Notes: generated from the sequence alone by a model not told the origin. A stretch of DNA of 64,000 nt from Mycobacterium sp. MFM001 (GCF_003402475.1 NZ_BFAB01000009.1:62001-126000); one strand, 5' to 3'. Shown: positions 27,010-36,496, numbered from the stretch's first letter. Translations and numbers: made by a program.

Positions 27010-27141
27010 CAGCACCGCGACGAACCCGTCGAGAAGTCTGATACTCGCGTGGCAGGCGTGGCTGTGGTGACCGGTCGGGACGAATCGATCGGCAACCCCG
27101 GAAAAAATTCGTCGAGTCACCCAACAACCGGTGCACGACAG

Positions 27142-27888
27142 GTGAATTCGTCCTACCATCGGCGAGTGGCCGTCCTCGGCGAACTTGGCAGCTCGACGTC
27201 GAACCAGCTACAAGGCATGTCGGCGGCGCTGATGATCCCGGTGGGATCCACCGAACAGCACGGACCGCACCTGCCGCTGGACACCGACACCCGGATCGCC
27301 GGTGCCGTCGCCCGGGCGGTCGCCGCCCGACTCCTCGACGCAGCCGACGGGCTGCAGTGGGTGGTCGCACCGGCCATCGGCTACGGAGACAGCGGCGAGC
27401 ACCAGAGCTTCCCCGGAACGATTTCCATCGGCACCGATGCGCTGGCCACCCTGCTCGTCGAGTTCGGCAGGTCGGCGACCTGCTGGGCGCAGCGGCTGCT
27501 CTTCGTCAACGGCCACGGCGGCAACGTCGCGGCTCTGGACCGCGCGGTGCGCCTGCTGCGATCTGAGGGGCGCGACGCCGCCTGGTGCGCCTGCGCCGCC
27601 GGCGGTGCCGACGCGCACGCCGGCCACACCGAAACATCGGTATTGCTGCATATTTCGCCCGGTGACGTGCTCACAGACCGGTGGTGTGCGGGAAACGGCG
27701 CGCCACTGGCCGACCTGCTACCGTCGATGCGAACTGGGGGAGTCGCGGCGGTCAGCGAGGTGGGTGTGTTGGGGGATCCGACGACGGCGACCGCGGCCGA
27801 GGGGGAACGGATCTTCACCGAGATGGTCGATGGCTGCGTGCGCCGGGTCGTGCGTTGGGCGCCGCGCGCCGACGGGATGCTGACATGA
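27142..27888 (+). CDS. mftE: Mycofactocin precursor peptidase MftE (creatininase family)
   Basis: Metallopeptidase of the creatininase family, 248 aa, which releases the modified Val-Tyr core from MftA. Metal ligands are visible in [19 protein letters not shown] near residue 32 and [12 protein letters not shown] near residue 130. The GTG start at 27142 gives [16 protein letters not shown], matching the family N-terminus; an upstream GTG at 27049 is in frame but unlike the family. The stop overlaps mftF (ATGA). Confidence 0.94.
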   Translation: MNSSYHRRVAVLGELGSSTSNQLQGMSAALMIPVGSTEQHGPHLPLDTDTRIAGAVARAVAARLLDAADGLQWVVAPAIGYGDSGEHQSFPGTISIGTDALATLLVEFGRSATCWAQRLLFVNGHGGNVAALDRAVRLLRSEGRDAAWCACAAGGADAHAGHTETSVLLHISPGDVLTDRWCAGNGAPLADLLPSMRTGGVAAVSEVGVLGDPTTATAAEGERIFTEMVDGCVRRVVRWAPRADGMLT

Positions 27889-29297
27889 CCCAGACCCGGC
27901 TGCCCGACGGGTTTGCTGTGCAGGTCGACAGACGTGTGCGGGTGCTTGGCCACGGCGCTGCTCTGCTGGGCGGGTCGCCCACCCGGCTACTGCGGCTGGC
28001 GCCGGCCGCCCAGGACATGCTGGCCGACGGCCGGTTGAAGGTGCACGACGCGGTAAGCGCCGAGTTGGCCCGCACCCTGTTGGACGCGACGGTGGCGCAT
28101 CCCCGGCCCGCCGGCGGGCCATCGCATCGCGACGTCACCGTGGTAATTCCGGTGCGGGACAACGTATCTGGACTGCGCCGTTTGTTGGCATCGCTACGCG
28201 GACTGCGGGTCATCATCGTCGACGACGGGTCGGTCCAGCCGATCCAGCGGGACGACTTCGCCGACGCGCACTGCGACATCGAGGTGCTGCGGCACCCCGC
28301 GAGCAAAGGCCCCGCGGCGGCGCGCAACACCGGGCTGGCGGCCTGCACCACCGACTTCGTCGCGTTCCTCGACTCCGACGTGGTCCCGCGCCGCGGCTGG
28401 CTGGAGGCGCTGCTCGGCCACTTCTGCGACCCCACCGTGGCGCTGGTTGCCCCGCGCATCATAGGCCTGGCCCAGAGCGACCATCTGGTAGCTCGCTACG
28501 AGGCGGTGCGTTCGTCGCTGGATCTGGGGCAGCACGAAGCGCCGGTCATTCCCTACACGCATGTCGCCTACGTGCCCAGCGCGGCAATCATCTGCCGGCG
28601 TAACACACTGCGCGAGGTGGGCGGGTTCGACGAAAGTCTTTATTCCGGTGAGGATGTCGACCTCTGCTGGCGGCTGGTGGAAGCAGGTGCACGGCTGCGA
28701 TACGAGCCAATTGCGTTGGTGGCACACGATCATCGCACCGATTTGCGCAATTGGATTGCACGCAAAGCCTTTTACGGCGGATCTGCGGCGCCGCTGTCGG
28801 CGCGCCACCCGGACAAGGCGGCGCCGTTGGTGATCTCCGGTTGGGCGCTGGCGGCCTGGATCCTGATGACCGTCGGCTCGGGATTGGGGTACCTGGCGTC
28901 GGTGCTCATCGCTGCGGTGACCGGTCGCAAAATCGCCAAGGCGATGGAGGGCCCCGACACCCAGGTGTGGGACGTGCTGGCGGTGGCCACGCGGGGCCTC
29001 TGGTCGGCGGCGCTGCAACTGGCATCGGCGATCTGCCGCCACTACTGGCCCGTCGCGCTGCTGGCCGCCATCGTGTCGCGGCACTGCCGTCGCGTCGTGG
29101 TGATCGCCGCCATCGTCGACGGCGTGGTGGACTGGCTTCGCCGCAGAGGAGCCACCGACGACGACGCCAAACCGATCGGGCTGCTGACCTATCTCTTGCT
29201 CAAACGCGTCGACGACTTGGCGTATGGAATCGGACTGTGGTGCGGAGTCGTGCGGGAACGCAATATCGGACCGCTCAAGCCACAGATCCGGGTCTGA
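27885..29297 (+). CDS. mftF: Mycofactocin glycosyltransferase MftF
   Basis: Family 2 glycosyltransferase, 470 aa, the same length as Rv0696, which adds beta-1,4-linked glucose residues to premycofactocin. The GT-A core begins near residue 82 with [16 protein letters not shown]; nucleotide binding is in IIVDDGS and the metal-binding DxD-like motif in FLDSDVVP. The [18 protein letters not shown] segment near residue 250 fits the acceptor region. Hydrophobic stretches after residue 315 may anchor it to the membrane. It starts in the mftE stop. Confidence 0.95.
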   Translation: MTQTRLPDGFAVQVDRRVRVLGHGAALLGGSPTRLLRLAPAAQDMLADGRLKVHDAVSAELARTLLDATVAHPRPAGGPSHRDVTVVIPVRDNVSGLRRLLASLRGLRVIIVDDGSVQPIQRDDFADAHCDIEVLRHPASKGPAAARNTGLAACTTDFVAFLDSDVVPRRGWLEALLGHFCDPTVALVAPRIIGLAQSDHLVARYEAVRSSLDLGQHEAPVIPYTHVAYVPSAAIICRRNTLREVGGFDESLYSGEDVDLCWRLVEAGARLRYEPIALVAHDHRTDLRNWIARKAFYGGSAAPLSARHPDKAAPLVISGWALAAWILMTVGSGLGYLASVLIAAVTGRKIAKAMEGPDTQVWDVLAVATRGLWSAALQLASAICRHYWPVALLAAIVSRHCRRVVVIAAIVDGVVDWLRRRGATDDDAKPIGLLTYLLLKRVDDLAYGIGLWCGVVRERNIGPLKPQIRV

Positions 29298-29304
29298 TTC
29301 CCAG

Positions 29305-30738
29305 TTGACCGCGGCCGGCCTGCACAGCGATGTGCTGATCATCGGTGCGGGAAGCGCTGGATCGGTTGTGGCCGAGCGGCTTTCCGCGGATCCCAGCTGT
29401 ACCGTCACGGTGGTCGAAGCCGGTGTGGGCGCCGCTGATCCGGCCGTGCAGGCCCAGATCGCCAATGGCCTGCAGTTGCCGATCGGCGCGGCCAGTCCGC
29501 TGGCGCACCGCTATGTGACGACGCTGACCGAGCAGTGGGTCCGACGGGTGCACATCGTGCGAGGGGCCGTGGTGGGCGGGTCCGGCGCGGTCAACGGCGG
29601 CTACTTCTGCCGCGGGCTGCCCCGCGACTTCGACAACATCGGTCTGCCGGGCTGGACCTGGCCCGACGTGCTCGGTCATTTCCGGGCAATCGAAACCGAC
29701 CTTGACTTTCGCGATCCACTGCACGGCAAGAACGGTCCCATTCATGTTCGTCGCTCTCATCAAATAAGCGACACTACAGCACATTTCGTCGACGGTGCGT
29801 TACGTGCGGGATTTCCCTGGATCGACGACCTCAACGGGGTAGACAGTGTGCCCGGAATCGGTGCAGTGCCGCTCAACATCGTCGACGGTGTGCGAACCGG
29901 GCCCGGAGCGGCGTTTCTGCAACCTGCTCTGCAGCGGCCGAACCTCACGTTGCTCGCGGCCACCCGGGTGCTGCGGGTGCGATTCAGCAAGGGGCGGGCG
30001 GTCGGCGTCGATGCGATCGCTGCCGGCGGACCGGTCTGTTTGGACGCCGATCGTATCGTGTTGTGCGCCGGAGCGATTGAGACCGCGCACCTGCTCATGC
30101 TGTCGGGCGTGGGCGACGCGTCAGATCTGCGCCGCGCGGGCATCGCGGTGCAGGTGTCGCTGCCGGTGGGCAAGCGATTCGCAGACCACCCCGAATGGGT
30201 GTTGCGAACCGACTGGACGGTGGCCCCGAAGCGCCCGGTGCTCGAGGTGGTGTTGAGCACCGCCGACGATCTCGAGATCCGCCCTTACACCGGCGGATTC
30301 GTCGCGATGGTCGGCGACGGCACTCCCGGCCATCCGGACTGGCCGCACATCGGCGTGGCGCTGATGCAACCACGGGCTCGGGGCCGCATCACGGTGGTCT
30401 CGGCCGATTACCGGGTTCCTCCGCTCATCGAACATCGCTACGACAGCGACCCGCACGACGTCGCACTGCTGCAGCGCGGCAGCGAATTGGTCCGCGAATT
30501 AGTCGGCCAGACAACCAAAGTCGGCGCGCCGGCGTGGTCGACGTCACAGCATCTTTGTGGGACGGTGCCGATGGGCGACGACGCCGACGACTCCGCTGTG
30601 CTGGACTCGCGCTGTCGCGTGCGTGGCGTCGACGGCCTGTGGGTGATCGACGGCTCCGCGCTGCCGAATATCACCAGCCGCGGACCTCACGCCAGCATCG
30701 TCATGCTCGGCCACCGGGCCGCCGAATTCGTCGGGTGA
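29305..30738 (+). CDS. mftG: Mycofactocin-associated GMC oxidoreductase MftG
   Basis: FAD-dependent GMC-family oxidoreductase, 477 aa, thought to re-oxidise mycofactocinol and link it to respiration. The FAD-binding fold is at the N-terminus (VLIIGAGSAGSVVAERLS), GGSGAVNGGYFCRG follows near residue 90, and the C-terminal GMC motifs are STSQHLCGTVPMG and VIDGSALPNITSRGPHASIV. The TTG start at 29305 is 7 bp after mftF; an upstream ATG at 29224 overlaps mftF. It is the last gene of the mft cluster. Confidence 0.94.
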   Translation: MTAAGLHSDVLIIGAGSAGSVVAERLSADPSCTVTVVEAGVGAADPAVQAQIANGLQLPIGAASPLAHRYVTTLTEQWVRRVHIVRGAVVGGSGAVNGGYFCRGLPRDFDNIGLPGWTWPDVLGHFRAIETDLDFRDPLHGKNGPIHVRRSHQISDTTAHFVDGALRAGFPWIDDLNGVDSVPGIGAVPLNIVDGVRTGPGAAFLQPALQRPNLTLLAATRVLRVRFSKGRAVGVDAIAAGGPVCLDADRIVLCAGAIETAHLLMLSGVGDASDLRRAGIAVQVSLPVGKRFADHPEWVLRTDWTVAPKRPVLEVVLSTADDLEIRPYTGGFVAMVGDGTPGHPDWPHIGVALMQPRARGRITVVSADYRVPPLIEHRYDSDPHDVALLQRGSELVRELVGQTTKVGAPAWSTSQHLCGTVPMGDDADDSAVLDSRCRVRGVDGLWVIDGSALPNITSRGPHASIVMLGHRAAEFVG

Positions 30739-30767
30739 GCCAACGCACCGGGCGAAGTTGCTGCCCA

Positions 30768-30944
30768 TTACGACCCGGCGCCCACACGCCGATCGCCCAG
30801 CGCCGTGTTCAGCGCGACCATCGACGCGATGACCAGCGACACGCCCATGCAGGCCACGGCGATAGTCCAGATTCGGGCGCGGTGAGAACCGAACCCGGTC
30901 ATCAGATCGGTACGCTGATCAGGCCGGACGAAGGTGTCGACCAT
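30768..30944 (-). pseudogene. N-terminal stump of a DHA2-type MFS efflux transporter
   Basis: A 58-aa ORF starts at ATG 30944 with AAAGGAGG 10 bp upstream, so its original start is intact. The sequence MVDTFVRPDQRTDLMTGFGS is followed by one transmembrane helix, IWTIAVACMGVSLVIASM then VALNTALGD. This is the TM1 pattern of EmrB/QacA-family drug exporters (NTALPDIA), but after GD it changes to RRVGAGS and stops; the remaining helices are absent. The stump ends 29 bp from the mftG stop. A divergent TetR gene with operators, the normal partner of such a transporter, remains. It could be translated as a small membrane protein. Confidence 0.7.
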
Positions 30945-30980
30945 AGGGGGAGCGCCTCCTTTCGGCGGCGAGGGATTTTT

Positions 30981-31016
30981 GAGACTAACAGTCTCGTAGA
31001 TAGACGGATAGTCTCG
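30981..31016. promoter_or_regulatory. Tandem TetR-type operators before the divergent TetR gene
   Basis: GAGACT-AAC-AGTCTC (30981-30995) is a perfect 6-bp inverted repeat. A second, weaker copy AGAC-GGATA-GTCT follows (31002-31014), and AGTCTCG occurs in both. They lie 15-50 bp before the TetR GTG and 37-70 bp before the transporter stump, consistent with sites controlling both. Confidence 0.72.
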
Positions 31017-31030
31017 TCGTTAAACGGGAG

Positions 31031-31693
31031 GTGGTACCCATCGCCGGCAGTACCGATCCCCGGCCGGCGCGGTCGCGGGCTCGCTTGCTCGAAGCCGCTA
31101 CCGCGCTGCTGCGCTCAGGGGGCCCCAGCGCGGTGACCGTCGATGCGGTCACCCGCGGTGCCAACGTGGCCCGCGCTACCCTGTACCGCCACTTCCCGAG
31201 CGGAAACGATTTGCTCGCAGCGGCTTTCAACAGCCTGATCCCACCGGCGCCCATGCCGTCGCAGGACGGCACGTTGCGCGACCGGCTCATCGAGTTGGTG
31301 GAGGCCCAAGGGCAATTGATCGCCGAGGCCCCGGGCATGCTGACCGCGATGTCCTGGCTGGCGCTGGGCCGCGACCTGGAACAGCTACCCGAAGCCCGTC
31401 ACACGCCCGTCGACAGCGCGGCGATCAGCACGCTGCGCGAGCGCATCGCGCAGCAGTACGCCGCGCCCTTCGACGCCATTTTCGACAGCCCGGAGGCGGC
31501 CGAGCTGGGCGAGATCGACCGCACCCGAGCGATCGCCCTGCTGATCGGCCCGATGGTGGTGGGCCGGCTGAGCACGCTGCCGGATTTCGACTACCGCGAG
31601 TGCGCCCGCGCCGCGGTCGACGGCTTCCTGCACGTGCAGCGCACCCAGGGCAAGCCGATCAGCGAAGCTCGTAGCGAATCGGCAGGTGCTTGA
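31031..31693 (+). CDS. TetR family transcriptional regulator (partner of lost MFS gene)
   Basis: TetR-type regulator, 220 aa. Its N-terminal DNA-binding domain reads SRARLLEAATALLRSGGPSA, then VDAVTRGANVARATLYRHFP. The GTG start at 31031 directly abuts GGGAG, so the translation signal is odd; the transcript may be leaderless or start differently. It is divergent from the MFS stump with twin dyads between. Its 3' end overlaps the convergent P450 gene by 35 bp. Its original target appears to be gone. Confidence 0.9.
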   Translation: MVPIAGSTDPRPARSRARLLEAATALLRSGGPSAVTVDAVTRGANVARATLYRHFPSGNDLLAAAFNSLIPPAPMPSQDGTLRDRLIELVEAQGQLIAEAPGMLTAMSWLALGRDLEQLPEARHTPVDSAAISTLRERIAQQYAAPFDAIFDSPEAAELGEIDRTRAIALLIGPMVVGRLSTLPDFDYRECARAAVDGFLHVQRTQGKPISEARSESAGA

Positions 31694-32909
31694 GACCGCC
31701 GACGAACACGGTCGCGATCAGCTGCGGATCTCCGTTCAGCTCAATGGATTTCAGCCGCGGCAGCAGTTCGGTGAAGAAACTGTTCACTTCCATGCGGGCC
31801 AGCGCAGCCCCCAGGCAGAAGTGCACACCGTAGCCAAACGCCAAGTGTTTGTTAGGATCTCGGCCCACGTCGAAGCGGAACGGATCGTCGAACACCTCTT
31901 CGTCGCGATTGCCCGAAACGTAGGACAGGTAGACCGATTCGCCTTCGGCGATCGGCACGCCGCGCACGGTGGTGTCTGCGGTGGCCGTGCGCATGAATTC
32001 CTTGACCGGCGTGACCCAACGGATCATCTCTTCGACCGCCAACGGCATCAAGTCGAGGTTGTCGGTCAATCGCGCGCGCTGGTCGGGGTTTTCGATCAGC
32101 GCGTGCAGCCCGCCGGAGATCGTCGCGCTGGTGGTGTCATGGCCCGCGGTGGCGATGATCACGTAATAGGAGGCGGTGTCGAGGTCGGACAGTGGCTCGC
32201 CGTCGACGCGGGCGTTGGCGATCGCCGATGCGAGGTCCTCGGTCGGATGCTCCCGCCGGGACGCGGTGATTGCGTTGAAGTAGCCGAAGAAGTCGAGCAG
32301 AATCTGAAGCTGCTCTTCGGAGGTGTTGCCGCGCTTGAATTCCTCGTCGTCGCCGCCGAAGAGCTCCTGGGTGAGTCGCAGCATGCGGGGAAAGTCCGAC
32401 TCGGGGATCCCCAGCAGCGACATGATCACGTACAGCGGGTAATTCACGGCGACTTCTTGCACGAAGTCGCATTCGGTGCCGGCCGCCATCATCTTGTCGA
32501 CGTAGATCTTCGCCAGCTCGTCGACGCGAACCTTCAACGCGCGCATCGCTTTAGGCCGAAACCAGTCCGCGCCGATCGCGCGGACCACCCGGTGCTGCGG
32601 GTCGTCCATGTGGATCAGCGTGCGCAACCCCATTCCGGAGTCCAGTTGCGCACGCGCAAAGTCGTCTTGCTCGGCGGTGGCCAGCAGCGGCCGCGGCTCG
32701 TTGATCCACAGGTTGTTGTCGCGCTCGATGTCCATGATGTCGGCGTGTTTGGTGATCGCCCAAAACGGCCGATAAGGAGGACAGTCCACCAACGACACCG
32801 GCGCATGGGCCCGCAGGTGCGTCAGCGCCGCATGCAGCCGCGGCTCGTCGGTGTAAGACGTCGGATCGGCGAACACCTTGGCGGCCTCGTCGATGATCGG
32901 TGTGCTCAT
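31659..32909 (-). CDS. Cytochrome P450
   Basis: Bacterial cytochrome P450, 416 aa. ATG at 32909 is preceded by TAGGAG on the minus strand; the frame is open far upstream into the esterase gene, but that part is a shadow. The I-helix motif is ATAGHDTTSA near residue 245, ExxR is in VEEMIRWVTPV and the heme-binding loop is FGYGVHFCLGAALARME near residue 360. It resembles the steroid/terpene-oxidising mycobacterial P450s, but the exact family cannot be assigned by eye. An operator-like palindrome lies just upstream. Its 3' end overlaps the TetR gene by 35 bp. Confidence 0.95.
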   Translation of the reverse strand: MSTPIIDEAAKVFADPTSYTDEPRLHAALTHLRAHAPVSLVDCPPYRPFWAITKHADIMDIERDNNLWINEPRPLLATAEQDDFARAQLDSGMGLRTLIHMDDPQHRVVRAIGADWFRPKAMRALKVRVDELAKIYVDKMMAAGTECDFVQEVAVNYPLYVIMSLLGIPESDFPRMLRLTQELFGGDDEEFKRGNTSEEQLQILLDFFGYFNAITASRREHPTEDLASAIANARVDGEPLSDLDTASYYVIIATAGHDTTSATISGGLHALIENPDQRARLTDNLDLMPLAVEEMIRWVTPVKEFMRTATADTTVRGVPIAEGESVYLSYVSGNRDEEVFDDPFRFDVGRDPNKHLAFGYGVHFCLGAALARMEVNSFFTELLPRLKSIELNGDPQLIATVFVGGLKHLPIRYELR

Positions 32910-32922
32910 GAGGCTCCTAGAC

Positions 32923-32936
32923 TTGACACCTGTCAA
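32923..32936. promoter_or_regulatory. Palindromic operator upstream of the P450 gene
   Basis: TTGACA-CC-TGTCAA is a perfect 14-bp palindrome, 13 bp before the P450 ATG and 68 bp before the divergent esterase GTG. It resembles TetR-family sites. The TTGACA could also double as a -35 element. Confidence 0.6.
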
Positions 32937-33004
32937 CTTTTTCATTCTCGCACGGTCGCGAATATCCGGGAAGCGATTTGGGTCGATCCGTAAATTGGAG
33001 TTTC

Positions 33005-34636
33005 GTGCCGACCCGATTGCCTGACCGCCGACGAGCGTGGGCCGCCCTGCTGCTGGCGGCGACGCTGGTGGTGGGCTGCGGCCACGGCGGCAGCGCGGCA
33101 CCGCAGAAGTCCCAGCCGGCGTATGCCGGACCGCTGGACGCCGCCGTGGTGCGTACGCCGGTGGGGCCGATGCGCGGCCTGGTCGCCGCGGATTATCGCC
33201 TGTTTCAAGGCATTCCGTACGCGGCGCCGCCGGTTGGCCCGCTGCGCTGGCAGCCGCCGCGGCCGGCGGCACGCTGGCCGGGAACGTTGGAGGCCAGCAA
33301 GCCGGGACCACAATGCGTCCAGGAAACCCCGCGCGACGCCCGCACGGTCAAGCCGACCGGCGAGAACTGTCTGACGCTCAACGTGTGGACTCCCACCGCG
33401 GGACGGGCCGACAAGCGCCCGGTGATGGTGTGGATCCACGGCGGCGGGTTCGTCAACGGCAGCGGCGACATCTACAACGCGCGCTGGCTTGCGGCCAAGG
33501 GCCACATCATCGTCGTCACGATCAACTACCGGCTCGGGGCGCTCGGATTTCTGGCACACCCGGCACTCGGCACCGGCAACGACGTCGGCAACTACGGGCT
33601 GGCCGACCAGCAGGCCGCGCTGCGCTGGGTACGCGACAACATCGCCGCGTTCGGCGGCGACCCGGCCAAGGTGACCATCGCCGGCGAGTCCGCGGGCGGT
33701 ATGTCGGTGTGCGATCACCTGGTGGCGCCGGGATCGGCGGGCCTTTTCCGCGCGGCGATCATCCAGAGCGCGCCGTGTCAGGCGCAGGCCGAGCTGCCGG
33801 CCGCGCAGCACACCAGCGTGAACTACGCCGCAGCGGCGGGCTGCCCGGATCCGGCCCACGCCGCCGAGTGCCTGCGCGCGCTGCCTGAGAGCAAGTTGAC
33901 GCGACCGCCCTGGTACTCCTTCATCGGCGACTCCGACGCGCTCACCGGCCCGGTGACCGGCACAGCGGCCTTGCCGATGGGGCCCGTCGCGGCGATGTCG
34001 GCGGGGCGGGCCGCGCGGGTGCCGGTACTGATCGGCGTCAACCACGACGAGTTCACGATGTTCGCGGCGCTGCGTTATCTCAAGCGCGGCCACGGCGTTA
34101 CGCCCGCCGAGTATCCCGCCGTGCTGACCGACATCTTCGGCGCCGACGGGCGGGGAGTGCTGGCGCACTATCCACCCGAGCGCTACGGCGGCGACGTTTC
34201 GCTTGCCTACTCCGCGGCAGTCACCGACGGCGTGTTCTCCTGTGTCACCGACCGCATGGCCGTCGCGCTGAGCCGCGGCGCACCAGTCTATGGCTATGAA
34301 TTCGACGATCCGCACGCGCCCGCACCGGATCCGTTGCGCCATGCGCCTTTTCCCGTCGGCGCCAGTCATTCACTGGAGCTGCGCTACCTGTTCAACGTCG
34401 GCGGAGCGCCACCACTGAATCCCGACCAGCACGCGCTGTCGGACCAAATGATCGCCTACTGGAGCCAATTCGTGACAACCGGTGCACCGAAGGTCGCGGG
34501 CCAGCCGCCCTGGCCGGCGGTGGGCGGGGACCACTCGCGTTGGATGTCGTTGCGTCCCGACGGCAGCCGGGTCACGACAACCTTCGAGGAGGCGCACCAA
34601 TGCCCGTTCTGGGCGACGCTCAAGGGTAAGTCGTGA
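33005..34636 (+). CDS. Type-B carboxylesterase, lipoprotein
   Basis: Type-B carboxylesterase of the alpha/beta-hydrolase superfamily, 543 aa. The GTG start at 33005 gives a signal peptide (MPTRLPDRRRAWAALLLAAT) ending in a lipobox LVVGC near residue 25. The nucleophile is in TIAGESAGGMSV near residue 228, the oxyanion hole in VWIHGGGFVNGS near residue 143, and catalytic Glu/His are probably in GVNHDEF and GASHSLEL. EDCLxLNV is represented by ENCLTLNVW. It is divergent from the P450; the shared intergenic region is short (32910-33004). It is probably envelope-anchored and ester-hydrolysing; the substrate is unknown. Confidence 0.93.
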   Translation: MPTRLPDRRRAWAALLLAATLVVGCGHGGSAAPQKSQPAYAGPLDAAVVRTPVGPMRGLVAADYRLFQGIPYAAPPVGPLRWQPPRPAARWPGTLEASKPGPQCVQETPRDARTVKPTGENCLTLNVWTPTAGRADKRPVMVWIHGGGFVNGSGDIYNARWLAAKGHIIVVTINYRLGALGFLAHPALGTGNDVGNYGLADQQAALRWVRDNIAAFGGDPAKVTIAGESAGGMSVCDHLVAPGSAGLFRAAIIQSAPCQAQAELPAAQHTSVNYAAAAGCPDPAHAAECLRALPESKLTRPPWYSFIGDSDALTGPVTGTAALPMGPVAAMSAGRAARVPVLIGVNHDEFTMFAALRYLKRGHGVTPAEYPAVLTDIFGADGRGVLAHYPPERYGGDVSLAYSAAVTDGVFSCVTDRMAVALSRGAPVYGYEFDDPHAPAPDPLRHAPFPVGASHSLELRYLFNVGGAPPLNPDQHALSDQMIAYWSQFVTTGAPKVAGQPPWPAVGGDHSRWMSLRPDGSRVTTTFEEAHQCPFWATLKGKS

Positions 34637-34642
34637 GCAGGG

Positions 34643-35119
34643 TCAGCCGGCCGGTGTGACCCAGGTGGTGATGTCGGCGTGCACGACCTCGACGCCGTTG
34701 CGGTCGGTGACGCTGACCGGCACCACCAGTTCGACGCCGTCGGTGATCTTCTCGAAGTCCGGCGGGTCCACTCGGGCCAGCGCCCGCAGCGACGTCGTCG
34801 CCTTTTCGAGGTACTGCACGTTCATCGCCTTGGGGATCCAGCGGTGGCTGCGCGGCACGGTGGCCTCCATCAGCATCCCCATCGCGACTTCGGCGGCGTT
34901 GCAGGACGCGATCGCGTGCACCGTGTGCAGATGGTTGTAGACGAAAAACCACTTCGGCACCCGCACCTCGGCCAGTCCCGGTTCCATCCTGACCACGTGC
35001 GGCAGCACCGAGACGAAGTAGGGGACTCGGGCCATCGCGGCTGCCGAAAACAGCCGCGATCCGCCCGGGCGCCCAGAGAGGCGTTTCCATGCGGCATAAG
35101 TGCTGGTCGAACCGGTCAT
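34643..35119 (-). CDS. DUF4442/hotdog-fold thioesterase-like protein
   Basis: Small protein of 158 aa resembling the DUF4442 group of hotdog-fold thioesterases. The segment FVYNHLHTVHAIASCNAAEV near residue 60 fits the central hotdog helix with an Asn/His/Glu set. ATG at 35119 is preferred; a GTG two codons earlier is in frame. Its start lies 8 bp from a 22-bp palindrome, so the mRNA is probably very short-leadered or leaderless and under repressor control. It is convergent with the esterase, 6 bp apart. Confidence 0.82.
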   Translation of the reverse strand: MTGSTSTYAAWKRLSGRPGGSRLFSAAAMARVPYFVSVLPHVVRMEPGLAEVRVPKWFFVYNHLHTVHAIASCNAAEVAMGMLMEATVPRSHRWIPKAMNVQYLEKATTSLRALARVDPPDFEKITDGVELVVPVSVTDRNGVEVVHADITTWVTPAG

Positions 35120-35126
35120 GTCCACA

Positions 35127-35148
35127 TATCTTACTTCAAAGTAAGATA
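35127..35148. promoter_or_regulatory. 22-bp palindromic operator, AT-rich
   Basis: TATCTTACTT-CA-AAGTAAGATA forms two perfect 10-bp arms. It stands out as an AT-rich island, 8 bp upstream of the hotdog gene start, and resembles TetR-family operators. No TetR gene adjoins it, so the regulator is encoded elsewhere. Confidence 0.75.
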
Positions 35149-35242
35149 GCTCCGGCGTTGAGTCTGCGCTGAGGGCGTCAACTCCTCGTACTTTTCCGCC
35201 CTGGACGCAGAATCAACCGTCCTTTCGGGCCCGGGGGAGGAT

Positions 35243-35271
35243 TTGGCCGCCAACCCGATCTGGGGCATACT
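35243..35271 (+). promoter_or_regulatory. Candidate promoter of the S10 ribosomal operon
   Basis: TTGGCC (35243-35248), 17 bp, CATACT (35266-35271). The leader to rpsJ would be about 245 nt, long enough for autogenous control. I see no gene in 35149-35523. Confidence 0.5.
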
Positions 35272-35523
35272 GTTCAGGTTGCCTTGCGCCGGGTTAGCGC
35301 CTGGCCGGGCATACGACCGGCGCCCAGACGGGCGCGTCCGGTCCCATCCTTGGAGCGTGGCGAATTTCGGTCGCGAACCAGGCTGCGTGAGGGCGACACA
35401 CCCGACCGCGGGGGCCGGTGGACCAAGACAGGTAAACAGCGGCGCAACATCCGGCGCGACGCCAGACCAACCGGCGCGCCGTGGGACCTAGGTCCGGACA
35501 TTGGAGAGTGAGGTAGGAGAAGC

Positions 35524-35829
35524 GTGGCGGGACAAAAGATCCGCATCAGGCTCAAGGCCTACGACCACGAGGCCATTGACGCCTCGGCGCGCAAAATCGT
35601 CGAGACGGTCGTCCGGACCGGCGCCAGCGTGGTGGGTCCGGTGCCTCTGCCGACAGAGAAGAACGTCTACTGCGTTATTCGCTCTCCGCACAAGTACAAG
35701 GACTCGCGGGAGCACTTCGAAATGCGCACGCACAAGCGGTTGATCGACATCCTCGATCCGACACCGAAGACCGTCGATGCGTTGATGCGTATCGATCTGC
35801 CGGCCAGCGTCGACGTCAACATCCAGTAG
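35524..35829 (+). CDS. rpsJ: 30S ribosomal protein S10
   Basis: S10, a small-subunit head protein and transcription antitermination factor (NusE), 101 aa. GTG start with GTAGGAGAAGC upstream; the protein begins [19 protein letters not shown]. It is the first gene of the S10 operon and rplC follows after 13 bp. Confidence 0.99.
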   Translation: MAGQKIRIRLKAYDHEAIDASARKIVETVVRTGASVVGPVPLPTEKNVYCVIRSPHKYKDSREHFEMRTHKRLIDILDPTPKTVDALMRIDLPASVDVNIQ

Positions 35830-35842
35830 GAGACCAGAACCG

Positions 35843-36496
35843 ATGGCACGAAAAGGCATCCTGGGCACCAAGCTGGGCATGACGCAGGTGTTCGACGAGA
35901 ACAACCGGGTTGTTCCGGTGACCGTGGTCAAGGCCGGGCCGAACGTGGTGACCCGAATCCGCACACCGGAGCGCGACGGCTACAGCGCGGTGCAGCTGGC
36001 CTACGGCGAGATCAGCCCCCGCAAGGTCAACAAGCCGCTGTCCGGTCAGTACGCCGCCGCCGGCGTGAACCCGCGCCGGCACCTGGCCGAGTTGCGTCTC
36101 GACGACGCCGACGCGGCCGCCGAATACGAGGTCGGTCAGGAGTTGACGGCCGAAATCTTTTCCGCCGGAAGCTATGTCGACGTGACCGGCACCTCCAAGG
36201 GCAAAGGCTTTGCCGGCACGATGAAGCGGCACGGTTTCCGCGGCCAGGGCGCCAGCCACGGCGCGCAGGCGGTGCACCGCCGCCCCGGCTCCATCGGTGG
36301 CTGCGCCACTCCGGCGCGGGTGTTCAAGGGCACCCGGATGGCCGGCCGGATGGGTAACGACCGGGTGACCACGCAGAACCTGTTGGTGCACAAGGTCGAC
36401 GCTGACAACGGCGTGCTGCTGATCAAGGGCGCTGTCCCCGGCCGTAACGGTGGGCTCGTCATGGTCCGTAGCGCGATCAAACGAGGTGAGAAGTAA
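35843..36496 (+). CDS. rplC: 50S ribosomal protein L3
   Basis: L3, an early assembly protein near the peptidyl transferase centre, 217 aa. The loop [20 protein letters not shown] followed by [14 protein letters not shown] contains the conserved Gln and Cys154, the residue often changed in linezolid-resistant mycobacteria; it is wild type here. Its stop overlaps the rplD start by one base. Confidence 0.99.
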   Translation: MARKGILGTKLGMTQVFDENNRVVPVTVVKAGPNVVTRIRTPERDGYSAVQLAYGEISPRKVNKPLSGQYAAAGVNPRRHLAELRLDDADAAAEYEVGQELTAEIFSAGSYVDVTGTSKGKGFAGTMKRHGFRGQGASHGAQAVHRRPGSIGGCATPARVFKGTRMAGRMGNDRVTTQNLLVHKVDADNGVLLIKGAVPGRNGGLVMVRSAIKRGEK

